64,000 nt of DNA from Candidatus Hemicellulosilyticus sp. P3 (GCA_001543385.1 LPNH01000001.1:281880-345879); one strand, 5' to 3'; positions 26,603-35,311 are shown, numbered from the stretch's first letter. Notes: generated by a model not told the origin, from the sequence alone. Made by a program: numbers and translations.

Positions 26603-28130
26603 GGCGACGGTGCATAGCAAGATCTATCTATCGCTGCTGGGTTTGCTGGTGGCCAGCATGACCACATCGGCTTTCTTCGCCAATCTTGCATGGGTCTTGT
26701 TGCTGGCCAACTGGGTGTTGGAAGGCGGCTGGAGCGAAAAGTGGCGACGGATGCGTGACGGATGGTTGCTGCAGGCCTTTATGGTGCTGATGGCGGCGCA
26801 TCTGCTGTGGTTGGCGTGTAGTGAGCATTTAGGCCTTGGACTGGACGACATACGGCAGAAATTGCCGCTGCTCTGCATTCCGCTGGTGGTGCTTACCTCG
26901 CGGCAACTCACACAGCGGCAGCTGGGTTGCCTGGCGGCGGTCTACTTGACCTCGGTGACGACGGTGACCTGCATCGGGCTGGTACGATTCCTCACCATCG
27001 ACGATCTGCCGTATCGTTCCATCGTTCCCTACATTTCGCACATCCGGTTCGGACTGAATGTCTGTTTCTCGATATGCCTCACAATCTATCTGACCGTGTC
27101 CCTGCACCGGCGCATGCCGCCGTCACGATGGCGTTTGGTGCTGTTATCCGCGGTGCTGCTGGTGGCATGGTATCTCTTTTTCCTGCTGTTGTTGCAGTCG
27201 TATACCTCATTTCTTATCTTATTGCTCTTGTTATGTCTGTGGCCCGTTTTGGTGCGATTTCGGCGCGGCTGGACGCGCCGGCTGGCGTGGTTGGTGACGG
27301 CGTTGATGCTGACGGCGGGGGTGCTGACGGCGTTGCGTCTGGTTGACGACTATTACGGCACCTGCCTCCGCGACACCGACATGGTGGAAAACGGCAGTTA
27401 TATCTATCGTGATGTCGATTCTGTGTCAATGGCGGCGGGATGGCACGTTGTGTCCGATGCTGGCCTCGATGCGGCAACCCCCAATGGCTATTCAGTCTAC
27501 AGCACGCTGGTGCGCTATCTCAACGCTTCGCACCGGAGCAAGGACTCGGCAGGCGTGGTCTCACTGTCGCTGGCCGATGTGACAGCTGTCGGCGAAGGAG
27601 TGGCCAATCCGGTCTATCTGCGACATCCCAGCCTGCGCAAAATGGCCTACATGCTGCTATTTGAATATGAAAACTATCGCTGTGGAGGGGCAAAAGATTT
27701 CTCTCTGCTTGAGCGTTTGGTGCTGTGGCGTAATGCATGGCATGTGTTCAGGCAGCACCCGTTGTCGGGGGTCGGTACGGGTGATGTGGCTGCGGTGTGC
27801 CGGCAGCAGCTGCAGTCCGCCGGTGTACCGGTCGACATCAGCAAAAGCCCGCATAACCAGTATCTAATCTTTCTGGTGGCTTTCGGGCTGACAGGTTTCT
27901 TGCTTATCACCTTCTTTTTTATTCGGGCGCTGGTCAGGACACCCTCGCTGCGCTCGCCGTTAGCGCTTGCCTATACGCTGATAGTGCTGGCGTCCTTTGT
28001 CGGCGAGAACACATTGGGCACCTTGGCCGGATGTCTCTTTGCGGCCTGTCCGTGTGTGCTGCTGGTGCAACTGCCGACGGACACCGTTTTGCCACAGCCG
28101 GACGTTTCGATCGGCACACAAACCCCATAG
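26595..28130 (+). CDS. O-antigen ligase-family membrane protein
   Basis: A 511-residue polytopic protein with about ten helices. The large periplasmic loop ends in FRQHPLSGVGTGDVAA and then the family motif KSPHNQYLIFLVAFGLTGFLL, which contains the conserved His of WaaL/PglL-type enzymes. It could ligate glycan to lipid A core or to protein. The gene has no ATG near its start: GTG 26595 or GTG 26610 are the options, with the first overlapping the S41 stop by eight bases. It lies away from the main glycan locus (7307-14037), among protease genes, so its substrate may differ from that of the Wzy-like protein there. Confidence 0.82.
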   Translation: MNRATVHSKIYLSLLGLLVASMTTSAFFANLAWVLLLANWVLEGGWSEKWRRMRDGWLLQAFMVLMAAHLLWLACSEHLGLGLDDIRQKLPLLCIPLVVLTSRQLTQRQLGCLAAVYLTSVTTVTCIGLVRFLTIDDLPYRSIVPYISHIRFGLNVCFSICLTIYLTVSLHRRMPPSRWRLVLLSAVLLVAWYLFFLLLLQSYTSFLILLLLLCLWPVLVRFRRGWTRRLAWLVTALMLTAGVLTALRLVDDYYGTCLRDTDMVENGSYIYRDVDSVSMAAGWHVVSDAGLDAATPNGYSVYSTLVRYLNASHRSKDSAGVVSLSLADVTAVGEGVANPVYLRHPSLRKMAYMLLFEYENYRCGGAKDFSLLERLVLWRNAWHVFRQHPLSGVGTGDVAAVCRQQLQSAGVPVDISKSPHNQYLIFLVAFGLTGFLLITFFFIRALVRTPSLRSPLALAYTLIVLASFVGENTLGTLAGCLFAACPCVLLVQLPTDTVLPQPDVSIGTQTP

Positions 28131-28153
28131 TCTCCATTATTTTTTTAGTCATC

Positions 28154-29371
28154 GTGTTCCAATATCACACCCTTGCCAACGGACTACGTATCGTGTTCAG
28201 CCCGCGTCGCTCAGCGGTCATCTACTCGGGAGTCTACATCAATGTGGGTTCGCGTGACGAGCAGGGACCGGAAGAGGGCATCTCGCATTTCATCGAGCAC
28301 TCCATATTCAAAGGCACTGAACACCGGCGAGCCTATCACATACTGAACCGTATCGACGGGGTGGGGGGAGAACTCAACGCATTTACGACCAAAGAGGAGA
28401 CATGTATCTATGCTTCGTCGACAACCGCACATCTGGAGCGTTGCCTGCAACTCTTTGCCGATGTGTTGTTCCATTCCGTCTTTCCTCTACATGAGATTGA
28501 AAAGGAGAAGGATGTCGTTGTGGAGGAGATTAATAGCTATCGTGACGCCCCGGCGGAGCAGATCTATGATGATTTCGAAGAGCTGATTTTCGACGGGCAT
28601 CCGTTGGCACACAACATTCTTGGGAGCAAGCGCAATGTGCGCCGTTTCACACCGGAGTCGCTGCGCCGGTTTATGGTTGGACACTATACGCCGGATCGTA
28701 TGGTTGTGACGGTGGTGGGCGATGTGCCGTTTGCCCGGTTGGTCCGGCTTTGCGAGAAACATTTTGGCGATTATGCGTCTCATGATGCCGAGAACCGTCG
28801 TGGCGTAGCGCCGCAGCCACGGAAGTTTTGCCGGCATCTGAGCCGCCGCACACATCAAGCCCATCTGATGATAGGATGTCCGGCGCCAGGTCTCTTCGAC
28901 GATGACAGGGTGGCCTTTTCCCTGCTCAACAATCTGTTGGGTGGTCCGGCCATGAACTCCCGGCTGAATTTTGCAATCCGCGAACGATACGGATTCTGCT
29001 ATACCATAGAATCGCAATATGTTCCGTTTACAGATGCCGGCCTCTTCTACCTCTATGCCGGGGTCGAGAACGAGGCGTGTCAGCGAGCGATAGAACTGAT
29101 TGAGCGCGAAATGCGACAATTGTGTGACAAGCCGCTTTCCGCCACGCAGTTGCGTGCCGCACAGCGTCAGTTGATGGGGCAGATGGCAATCAACAATGAT
29201 ATGGCGATCAATGAAATGCAGTCAATAGGGAAGGCGTTTCTTAATTTCGACCGGGTTGACTCGTTAGACGAAATGAACCGCGACATTGCAATGGTCACGG
29301 CCACCGATCTGCAGCGTGTGGCCAGACGTTGTTTTGATAAGGAAAAACTTAGTTATTTATCTTATTATTAA
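28154..29371 (+). CDS. M16 family zinc metallopeptidase
   Basis: A 405-residue single-chain M16B peptidase. The inverted zinc motif His45-Phe-Ile-Glu48-His49 (ISHFIEHSIFKG) is intact, and the downstream Glu ligand lies in VVVEEINSYRDAP. The C-terminal half shows LLNNLLGGPAMNSRLNFAIRERYGFCYTIESQY, the domain with the arginine-tyrosine substrate motif. Such enzymes degrade peptides in the cytoplasm or periplasm; no signal peptide is visible. I choose GTG 28154 (VFQYHTLANGLRIVF) because homologues start close to that strand and it avoids a 100-base overlap with the preceding gene; an in-frame ATG exists at 28031. Confidence 0.9.
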   Translation: MFQYHTLANGLRIVFSPRRSAVIYSGVYINVGSRDEQGPEEGISHFIEHSIFKGTEHRRAYHILNRIDGVGGELNAFTTKEETCIYASSTTAHLERCLQLFADVLFHSVFPLHEIEKEKDVVVEEINSYRDAPAEQIYDDFEELIFDGHPLAHNILGSKRNVRRFTPESLRRFMVGHYTPDRMVVTVVGDVPFARLVRLCEKHFGDYASHDAENRRGVAPQPRKFCRHLSRRTHQAHLMIGCPAPGLFDDDRVAFSLLNNLLGGPAMNSRLNFAIRERYGFCYTIESQYVPFTDAGLFYLYAGVENEACQRAIELIEREMRQLCDKPLSATQLRAAQRQLMGQMAINNDMAINEMQSIGKAFLNFDRVDSLDEMNRDIAMVTATDLQRVARRCFDKEKLSYLSYY

Positions 29372-29378
29372 ATCTACA

Positions 29379-30113
29379 ATGAAACAAAAAATTCTTTTTT
29401 TCGGTTTGCTGGCCGTGTCGCTGTCGACAGCGATGGCTCAGCAGGACAGATGGCATTTTCAAATCGGTTTTGGCGGCGAGGTGAAGTCCGGCAACATCAA
29501 CTCCACCACCTTGACCAACACGGGAAGTGTCGAACGTAACGACAGCCTCATCTCCGCCAGTGCAGGCTATTCGTTGATTTACGGAGAGAAGGACAAGGAA
29601 GTCTACGACCGTGGTTTTTCCGCGAATCTGAAGTTCGACTTGTGGCAGTATGAGCGTGTGTCGCCGTTTGTCGAGGCGGCCTATCTGACCAACAAATTCA
29701 AAGGTTATGACCATAAGTTAAGTCTGATAGCCGGCGCCAAGTTTGGTCTGTACACGCTGAAAGATATTTGCGATTATTCGCTGAGCGCCGCCTATGTGAG
29801 CGAGTTCTTGAAATATACCGAGGAGGGCGATTTACGCACCCAAGTGTCGCGTCTCTCTTTCCGTATCAAAGTTAAGCAGCGCCTGGCCGATGCCATTATG
29901 TTGAAGCATACGACATTCTATCAGCCTTCTATAATGTCGGTGAGCGATTTTGCAGATGACTATATTGTCACGAGTGTCACCACGTTCGAGAACAAGATAG
30001 GCAAGCGTCTTTTCCTGGACTTCAATTTCAGTTACGAGCATCGCAGCATCGTCCCCGACGAGGTTAAACGCGACGATACACGCGTTACGGCCAATCTGCG
30101 CTACAAATTCTGA
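29379..30113 (+). CDS. DUF481-family outer-membrane beta-barrel protein
   Basis: A 244-residue exported protein with signal peptide MKQKILFFGLLAVSLSTAMA. The mature protein consists of alternating-pattern beta strands, for example FQIGFGGEVKSGNIN, LISASAGYSLIYGE, LIAGAKFGLYTL and RLFLDFNFSYEHRS, and ends in a terminal Phe (VTANLRYKF), the usual signal for insertion into the outer membrane. This is the pattern of the DUF481/YdiY group. Its function is unknown. It follows the M16 gene by seven bases and is closed by a strong terminator at 30136. Confidence 0.8.
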   Translation: MKQKILFFGLLAVSLSTAMAQQDRWHFQIGFGGEVKSGNINSTTLTNTGSVERNDSLISASAGYSLIYGEKDKEVYDRGFSANLKFDLWQYERVSPFVEAAYLTNKFKGYDHKLSLIAGAKFGLYTLKDICDYSLSAAYVSEFLKYTEEGDLRTQVSRLSFRIKVKQRLADAIMLKHTTFYQPSIMSVSDFADDYIVTSVTTFENKIGKRLFLDFNFSYEHRSIVPDEVKRDDTRVTANLRYKF

Positions 30114-30135
30114 TCGATTTTCGCTTGTATATACA

Positions 30136-30178
30136 ACAGCGGGAGCGGACCAAGTCCGCTCCCGCTGTATTATTAATC
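30136..30178 (+). terminator. Strong hairpin terminator after the DUF481 gene
   Basis: A perfect 15-bp stem, ACAGCGGGAGCGGAC at 30136-30150 pairing with GTCCGCTCCCGCTGT at 30154-30168, with a CAA loop and an AT-rich tail (ATTATTAAT). It ends the plus-strand operon. It could also act for the minus-strand transcript proposed from 30252. Confidence 0.8.
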
Positions 30179-30241
30179 CCAAAAAACATAAGATCACACG
30201 CGTCTCATGGCAATGTTGACACCGGGCTTCTTAGTTTCTGA
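30136..30241 (-). ncRNA. Candidate small RNA between the DUF481 gene and rocD
   Basis: On the minus strand a well-formed promoter (TTG 30275-30273, 20 bases, TACCTTTG 30252-30245) would start a transcript near 30241 that meets a perfect 15-bp hairpin after about 70 bases. No minus-strand protein gene lies downstream for over 8 kb. The transcript would be about 105 bases. A short frame within it (KKPGVNIAMRRV then stop) has no start codon of its own and is probably meaningless. No known RNA family is recognised; this is an inference from promoter and terminator alone. Confidence 0.3.
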
Positions 30242-30244
30242 GTG

Positions 30245-30275
30245 CAAAGGTACGACGGTCCGGCTGACCGTGCAA
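30245..30275 (-). promoter_or_regulatory. Orphan minus-strand promoter
   Basis: TTG at 30275-30273 and TACCTTTG at 30252-30245 match the Bacteroidota promoter with 20-base spacing. It points away from rocD into a 130-base space ending in the DUF481 terminator. Confidence 0.5.
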
Positions 30276-30303
30276 CCCCTAATTGTGGTGATTTTCCTTC
30301 TTT

Positions 30304-30340
30304 GGATAAAAAAAAGCCGCTCCAGCGGCTTTTTTTATCC
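30304..30340. terminator. Bidirectional terminator between DUF481 and rocD
   Basis: A nearly symmetrical element: an A-run, AGCCGCT, a two-base loop CC, AGCGGCT, and a T-run. It therefore works in both directions. It ends rocD on the minus strand and backs up the 30136 terminator on the plus strand. Confidence 0.85.
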
Positions 30341-30349
30341 AAGAGGATT

Positions 30350-31570
30350 TCATTCGAATGATGCGATGGCTTTCTTGATAATTTCCATGGCTTCACGCAG
30401 TTGCTCCTCGGTGATGACCAGTGGCGGAGCAAAGCGGATGATATGCTGGTGTGTTGGTTTGGCCAGCACACCCATGTCGCGCATTTTGAGGCAGACATCC
30501 CATGCCTCTTTGCCGTTGTGGGGCTTGATAATGATGGCGTTCAGCAAGCCCTTGCCGCGCACCTTTTCAATCATCGGGCTTTTGAAATTGCTCATCTCGT
30601 CGCGGAAGATTTTGCCCAGTCGCTCGGCATTCTCCATCAAATGTTCGTCTTTGATAACCTGCAGAGCGGCAATAGACACCTTGGCGGCGATGGGGTTGCC
30701 GCCGAACGTCGATCCGTGCTCTCCGGGTTTGATGTTGAGCATGATGTCATCATCTGCCAGCACAGCGCTGACGGGTACAACACCGCCGCCCAGCGCTTTG
30801 CCCAGAATCAAGATATCGGGCCGGACTCCTTCGTGGTCGCATGCCAGCATCTTGCCGGTGCGTGCAATGCCGCATTGCACCTCGTCAGCCATAAAAAGCA
30901 CATTGTGTTTTTTGCAAATGTCGTAGCATTTCTTCAGGTAGCCCTCGTCAGGAACGTAGACACCGGCCTCGCCCTGGATAGGTTCCAGCAAGAATCCGGC
31001 GATTTTCTCACCGTGCTCGGACAGCACCTTCTCCAGTGCTGACGGGTCGTTGTAGGGGATGCGGATAAAGCCTGGGGTCATGGGGCCGTAGTTGGCATAG
31101 CTCTCGGGGTCGTTGCTCATGGTGATAATAGTGATGGTGCGACCGTGGAAGTTGCCCTCACAGCAGACAATCATCACTTCGTCGTTCTTGATGCCTTTTT
31201 TCACGACACCCCAGCGACGGGCCAGTTTGAGGGCGGTCTCGTCGGCTTCGGCGCCGCTGTTCATGGGCAGCACTTTTTGGTAACCGAAATATTCGGTCAC
31301 ATATTTTTCCCATTCTCCTAAGCAGTTGTTGTAGAATGCGCGGCTCGACAGGGTCAGCTCATGGGCTTGATCGCAGAGGGCTTTGACAATCTTGGGGTGG
31401 CAGTGGCCTTGGTTCACAGCCGAGTAGGCCGAAAGAAAATCAAAGTAGCGTTTTCCTTCACAGTCCCAAACGAAGGCACCTTCGCCTTTGGCCAGGACAA
31501 CGGGCAGCGGATGGTAGTTATGGGCGCCGTATTTGGCTTCCATCTCCATAAACTGTTCTGATTTTGTCAT
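30350..31570 (-). CDS. rocD: Ornithine--oxo-acid aminotransferase
   Basis: A 406-residue PLP-dependent class III aminotransferase. Family-specific stretches include [17 protein letters not shown] near the start, [73 protein letters not shown] and [16 protein letters not shown], where the Lys forms the Schiff base. The [10 protein letters not shown] and NQGHCHPK patterns separate it from acetylornithine and GABA aminotransferases. It converts ornithine and 2-oxoglutarate to glutamate semialdehyde and glutamate in arginine/proline metabolism. It stands alone with its own promoter and terminator. Confidence 0.95.
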   Translation of the reverse strand: MTKSEQFMEMEAKYGAHNYHPLPVVLAKGEGAFVWDCEGKRYFDFLSAYSAVNQGHCHPKIVKALCDQAHELTLSSRAFYNNCLGEWEKYVTEYFGYQKVLPMNSGAEADETALKLARRWGVVKKGIKNDEVMIVCCEGNFHGRTITIITMSNDPESYANYGPMTPGFIRIPYNDPSALEKVLSEHGEKIAGFLLEPIQGEAGVYVPDEGYLKKCYDICKKHNVLFMADEVQCGIARTGKMLACDHEGVRPDILILGKALGGGVVPVSAVLADDDIMLNIKPGEHGSTFGGNPIAAKVSIAALQVIKDEHLMENAERLGKIFRDEMSNFKSPMIEKVRGKGLLNAIIIKPHNGKEAWDVCLKMRDMGVLAKPTHQHIIRFAPPLVITEEQLREAMEIIKKAIASFE

Positions 31571-31608
31571 AATGCGGTATATTTTAGATGTGTTGTGTAA
31601 AATTGATG

Positions 31609-31639
31609 CAAATGTACAGAAGATTTATCAATTTTCAAA
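31609..31639 (-). promoter_or_regulatory. rocD promoter
   Basis: Minus strand: TTTG at 31639-31636 and TACATTTG at 31616-31609 with 19 bases between, close to the consensus. The start would be near 31605, giving a leader of about 35 bases. Confidence 0.65.
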
Positions 31640-31754
31640 ATTGGTTTTACCCGTCCGAAGATGGGTCAAGTGGCACATTTCATTGTCGTCAATGTACTAA
31701 TTTCCCTTTTTGCGCGTTTATGATTATGTTTTTTTATCCTCTAAACACGACGTT

Positions 31755-33494
31755 ATGATGCCGCCTGTCACCCCCGTTCTGCCCGATTCCGAGGCCCAGC
31801 CCCTGCTGCGTGTTGACGGGCTTGAGGTCGGGTTTATGCGCGACGGTCGTTATAGCAACGTGCTGCGCCAGGTTGGATTCACACTCCGGCGCGGACACAC
31901 CCTGGGCATTGTCGGTGAGTCGGGCAGCGGCAAGTCGGTGACATGCATGAGTGTCATGCGCCTGTTGCCTGAGACCGTGGCGCGGGCCAGCGGCAGTATC
32001 ATGTTTGCTCCCGATGCAACGTCGCAACCGGTCGACCTGTTGACACTTTCCGAACAGGAGATGTGCCGGCTGCGCGGCAACCATATATCGATGATTTTCC
32101 AGGAGCCGATGACATCGCTCAACCCGGTGCATCGCTGCGGCGACCAGGTGGTGGAGATGTTGCGCCGCCATGAAAATATTTCTGGCGACGAAGCACGCCA
32201 GCGGGTGCTGGAACTCTTCGACGAGGTGCGCCTGCCCCGACCGGAGAAACTGTTCCGTAGTTACCCTCACGAAATCAGCGGCGGGCAGAAACAGCGAGTC
32301 ATGATTGCCATGGCGTTGGTGTGTCATCCCGACCTGCTTATCGCTGACGAGCCGACCACCGCCCTCGATGTCACGGTACAACGTGACATATTGTCCCTGT
32401 TGCGTCAATTGCAGGACAAGTATCATATCGGTGTCATATTTATCACACACGACCTCGGTGTCGTGGCACAGGTGGCCGACGAAGTGTTGGTGATGTACCG
32501 TGGCGAAGTGGTGGAATCGGGGTCTGCCGATGCCGTGTTGCACCATCCGCAGCATCCTTACACACGCGGTTTATTGGCCTGCCGTCCGCCTCTCGACAGC
32601 CGTCCGTTTCGTCTGCCCACTGTCACGGATTTTCTTGACGGCTCCGTCCAGCCCGACGTGGCAGCCGCTTCCGACATCTCTGTCCGGGCAGACAGGTCAG
32701 ATCCGCACAGCGTGCTGCTTTCTGCTCGGGATGTCAGTGTCAGCTACTCGCTCAGACGCAACCTTTTCGGCAAGTCCTTGCAGGAGTTGCAGGCTGTCGA
32801 CAAGGTGTCGTTCGACATCTATGAGGGCGAGACGCTGGGTCTGGTCGGCGAATCCGGATGTGGCAAGAGCACATTGGGCCGGGCCCTGCTCCGCCTTGTG
32901 CCGCTTCGGTCGGGTCAGGTCAGTTTCGAAGGTGTCGACATGGCCACGTTGCCCCCACGTGCGTTGCGTCGTATGCGCACCCGTATGCAGCTTGTCTTCC
33001 AGGACCCTTTTTCGTCGCTCAACCCGCACCGCACTATCGGCGATACCCTTCTTGAACCGCTGTCGGTGCATCGGCTTTTCGACAGCGACGGGCAGCGTCG
33101 GCGCCATGTGGTGGAGCTGTTGGAACGGGTGGGGCTGCCGTCCGACAGCGTGCGGCGCTATCCGCACGAATTTTCCGGCGGGCAGCGGCAGCGCATCGTC
33201 ATTGCTCGTGCGTTGGCGCTCAACCCGAGGTTGGTCGTCTGTGACGAGAGCGTGTCAGCGCTCGACGTTTCGGTGCAAGCGCAGGTGCTCAATTTGCTCA
33301 ACGATCTGAAGCGGCAGTTTGGCTACACTTACCTCTTTATCACCCATGATCTTTCGGTGGTCAAATTCCTTTCCGACCGTATTCTTGTGATGCAACAAGG
33401 GCGCATCGTGGAGCAAGGACCTGTGGACGAGTTGTACCGCAATCCGCAGACAGCGTATACAAAAAAACTGCTCGAAGCCATACCCAGGCTTTGA
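31755..33494 (+). CDS. Fused dipeptide/oligopeptide ABC transporter ATPase (DppD-DppF type)
   Basis: A 579-residue protein containing two complete ABC ATPase domains. The first (about 15-275) has Walker A GESGSGKS, signature EISGGQKQRVMIAMAL and Walker B LLIADEPTT. The second (about 320-575) has Walker A GESGCGKS, signature FSGGQRQRIVIARAL and Walker B LVVCDESVSALD. Each domain is followed by the C-terminal extension typical of peptide importers (QHPYTRGLLACRPPLDSRP; NPQTAYTKKLLEAIPRL). It should energise a peptide importer, but no permease or binding-protein gene is adjacent, so its partners must lie elsewhere. I start at ATG 31755; ATG 31758 is equally possible, and an in-frame TTG at 31710 is not needed. 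Confidence 0.92.
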   Translation: MMPPVTPVLPDSEAQPLLRVDGLEVGFMRDGRYSNVLRQVGFTLRRGHTLGIVGESGSGKSVTCMSVMRLLPETVARASGSIMFAPDATSQPVDLLTLSEQEMCRLRGNHISMIFQEPMTSLNPVHRCGDQVVEMLRRHENISGDEARQRVLELFDEVRLPRPEKLFRSYPHEISGGQKQRVMIAMALVCHPDLLIADEPTTALDVTVQRDILSLLRQLQDKYHIGVIFITHDLGVVAQVADEVLVMYRGEVVESGSADAVLHHPQHPYTRGLLACRPPLDSRPFRLPTVTDFLDGSVQPDVAAASDISVRADRSDPHSVLLSARDVSVSYSLRRNLFGKSLQELQAVDKVSFDIYEGETLGLVGESGCGKSTLGRALLRLVPLRSGQVSFEGVDMATLPPRALRRMRTRMQLVFQDPFSSLNPHRTIGDTLLEPLSVHRLFDSDGQRRRHVVELLERVGLPSDSVRRYPHEFSGGQRQRIVIARALALNPRLVVCDESVSALDVSVQAQVLNLLNDLKRQFGYTYLFITHDLSVVKFLSDRILVMQQGRIVEQGPVDELYRNPQTAYTKKLLEAIPRL

Positions 33495-33542
33495 GCAGTC
33501 GATAATGGAAAGTATGCTCCCGGCCTCCGATCCGGGCCGTGT

Positions 33543-33944
33543 TCATTTTTTCTTCTTCTCGGCCATTTTGGCTTCAACCGTCATGGTGGCGTGCGGCACA
33601 ATCATCAGTCGTTCTTTGGGAATCAGCTTGCCGGTGGCACGGCAGATGCCATAGGTCTTGTTTTCTATACGGAACAATGCCGCCTGCAGGTCTTTGATGA
33701 ATTTCTGCTGTCGGGCCGCTAAACGGGAGTTCTCTTCTTTCGACAACACATTGCTGCCCTCTTCAAGGGTCTTGAATGTCGGCGCAGTGTCGTTTACGTC
33801 GTTCTCATTGCCGGCGATGGCGGCGGTGAGCAGGTCGAGATTATGCTGCGCTTCATCAATTTTTTTTAAAATCAGTTCCTTAAACTCTTTCAACTCATCG
33901 TCCGAATAGCGTGTCTTCTCGGGTGTTGGCACGGTATGTTCCAT
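33543..33944 (-). CDS. TraR/DksA-family protein with a degenerate zinc finger
   Basis: A 133-residue protein. Residues 15-95 form a helical hairpin with acidic and basic residues (DDELKEFKELILKKIDEAQ; SRLAARQQKFIKDLQAALFRIE), and the end resembles the DksA finger (YGICRATGKLIPKERLMIVPHAT). Only one of the four zinc-binding Cys remains, a form common among Bacteroidota relatives. DksA-type proteins bind the RNA polymerase secondary channel; whether this variant does is not known. It ends in a Lys run. A minus-strand promoter lies at 34019-33992. It starts 147 bases after the rimM stop. Confidence 0.85.
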   Translation of the reverse strand: MEHTVPTPEKTRYSDDELKEFKELILKKIDEAQHNLDLLTAAIAGNENDVNDTAPTFKTLEEGSNVLSKEENSRLAARQQKFIKDLQAALFRIENKTYGICRATGKLIPKERLMIVPHATMTVEAKMAEKKKK

Positions 33945-33991
33945 GGTGACAGGGGTTAAATGTTGTTACTATAAATATGGATTATTGCTTG

Positions 33992-34019
33992 CAAATATAC
34001 AAAATTTCGTGAATAACAA
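33992..34019 (-). promoter_or_regulatory. Promoter of the DksA-like gene
   Basis: Minus strand: TTG at 34019-34017 and TATATTTG at 33999-33992, 17 bases apart. The start would be near 33988, about 44 bases before the start codon. Confidence 0.5.
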
Positions 34020-34091
34020 GCCCGGGAGTTCTTTTTCAGAGAAGGGCAGGGGTGCTTTGGCGCTTGTCCGGCACCTTCCTGGCATGGTGTT

Positions 34092-34640
34092 TTATGCGGT
34101 GACGTCGCCGTTTGAGGGCTCTCCGAGGTAAAGCGCAATCAATCCCGCGGGTGCTTGGATTTGAATTTCTTTATTCTCGCGATCAACGTGCCGTATCACG
34201 GGGTCGATGACGGGTATCAGGATTTCGGTGCCGTTGCAGTCGATCTGGAAAATCGGTTGGGCCGGGTTCTCCAGCACACTTTTCACCGTTCCGATATCGC
34301 CGTATTCCTGATCGACGATGTGGAATCCGATTATTTCATGGAAATAAAAACGGTTGCCCGTCAGAGGAGGGAGCATAGTGAGAGGCAGGTACAACTCGCT
34401 GCCCACCAGGGCTCTTGCCTCGTCGGCCTCCATTTCATCGAAGGTGACAACCGCTTTGTTGCCGCTCAAACTGTCTATCTGGAAGAAGTACGGCACCAAG
34501 CTGCCTTTTACCTCCACCAGTACGGTGTCGAGTCCGGCATATTGGCTTGGGTCGTCAACGTCCAGAAAAAACACGACTTGTCCACGGACGCCAAACGGCT
34601 TGGTGATATATCCCAAATGGAAGCATTCGTCTTGTGTCAT
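34092..34640 (-). CDS. rimM: Ribosome maturation factor RimM
   Basis: A 182-residue protein. The N-terminal RimM barrel starts CFHLGYITKPFGVRGQVVFFLDVDDP; the PRC-like barrel follows with RFYFHEIIGFHIVDQEYGDIGTVKSVLENPAQPIF and ILIPVIDPVIRHVDRENKEIQI, which matches the conserved C-terminal signature of the family. It binds S19 and assists 30S head assembly. It lies directly downstream of rpsP, as in many bacteria, but a terminator hairpin separates them. No promoter fits in the short gap, so expression probably depends on read-through from rpsP. Confidence 0.95.
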   Translation of the reverse strand: MTQDECFHLGYITKPFGVRGQVVFFLDVDDPSQYAGLDTVLVEVKGSLVPYFFQIDSLSGNKAVVTFDEMEADEARALVGSELYLPLTMLPPLTGNRFYFHEIIGFHIVDQEYGDIGTVKSVLENPAQPIFQIDCNGTEILIPVIDPVIRHVDRENKEIQIQAPAGLIALYLGEPSNGDVTA

Positions 34641-34660
34641 AATCTTAATCTCTCCGGTGA

Positions 34661-34694
34661 ATAATAAAAAAGCATGCCCGTCGGGGCACGCTTT
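34661..34694 (-). terminator. Terminator / attenuator between rpsP and rimM
   Basis: Minus strand: AAAGCGTGCCC pairs with GGGCATGCTTT across a CGAC loop, with one mismatch, followed by a T-run (TTTTTTATTATT). It sits 24 bases after the rpsP stop and about 20 bases before the rimM start. It likely lowers rimM relative to S16. Confidence 0.7.
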
Positions 34695-34717
34695 CTGTTT
34701 GGTCTATCCCTCCTGTT

Positions 34718-35311
34718 TTATTCAGCGGCGGGAGCCTCGGCCTCAGCGGTTTCGTCGCCGGCAGGTGTCGCATCCCCGGTGGTGGCGGCTTCTTCGCTGT
34801 TGGCGGCGGCAGCTTCGGCTTCGGCTTTGGCTGCAGCTTCCGCTTCAGCGGCGGCCTGGCGCTTGGCGGCCACGGCGGCAGCCTTGGCCTCGTTGGCTTT
34901 CTTTTCGGCGTCCATGCGGGCTTTTTTCTGCTCGCGCAGGCCGTTCTCGACATTGCTCTTGGCGGTGGCTATCTTGGCCTCTTTGGCCTGTAGCCACTCG
35001 TTGAAGCGGACATCGGCTTGCTCTTGGGTGATGGCGCCCTTTTCGACACCAATCTGCAGGTGGCGGCGCAGCAGAACGCCTTTGTAAGAGAGTATGCGGC
35101 GAGCCGTTTCGCTCGGTTGTGCCCCGTTCTTGAGCCACTGCACGGCTTTGTCGCAGTTCAACTCAATGGTGGCAGGGTTGGTCAGCGGATTGTAAGTGCC
35201 CAGTTTCTCGATGAATTTTCCATCCCGGGGTGCACGACCGTCCGCAACAACGATATGGTAGAAGGGTTGGTTCTTCTTTCCATGGCGCTGTAATCTGATT
35301 CTTGCAGGCAT
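34718..35311 (-). CDS. rpsP: 30S ribosomal protein S16 with long Ala/Glu-rich C-terminal extension
   Basis: A 197-residue S16. Residues 1-80 are a normal S16: [38 protein letters not shown] and the [11 protein letters not shown] region. S16 is about 80-90 residues in most bacteria. Here a further 110 residues follow: a helical charged segment to about 140, then an Ala/Glu-rich low-complexity tail containing [18 protein letters not shown]. Bacteroidota S16 proteins are known to be extended, but the function of the tail is not established. The promoter is about 55 bases upstream. A terminator and rimM follow. Confidence 0.95.
   Translation of the reverse strand: MPARIRLQRHGKKNQPFYHIVVADGRAPRDGKFIEKLGTYNPLTNPATIELNCDKAVQWLKNGAQPSETARRILSYKGVLLRRHLQIGVEKGAITQEQADVRFNEWLQAKEAKIATAKSNVENGLREQKKARMDAEKKANEAKAAAVAAKRQAAAEAEAAAKAEAEAAAANSEEAATTGDATPAGDETAEAEAPAAE

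Noticed and set aside
33500..33540. Hairpin CCCGG/CCGGG between the ABC ATPase and DksA-like genes as a terminator
   Set aside because: The stem is five pairs, the loop is long, and the T-rich tail lies in the Lys codons of the DksA-like gene.
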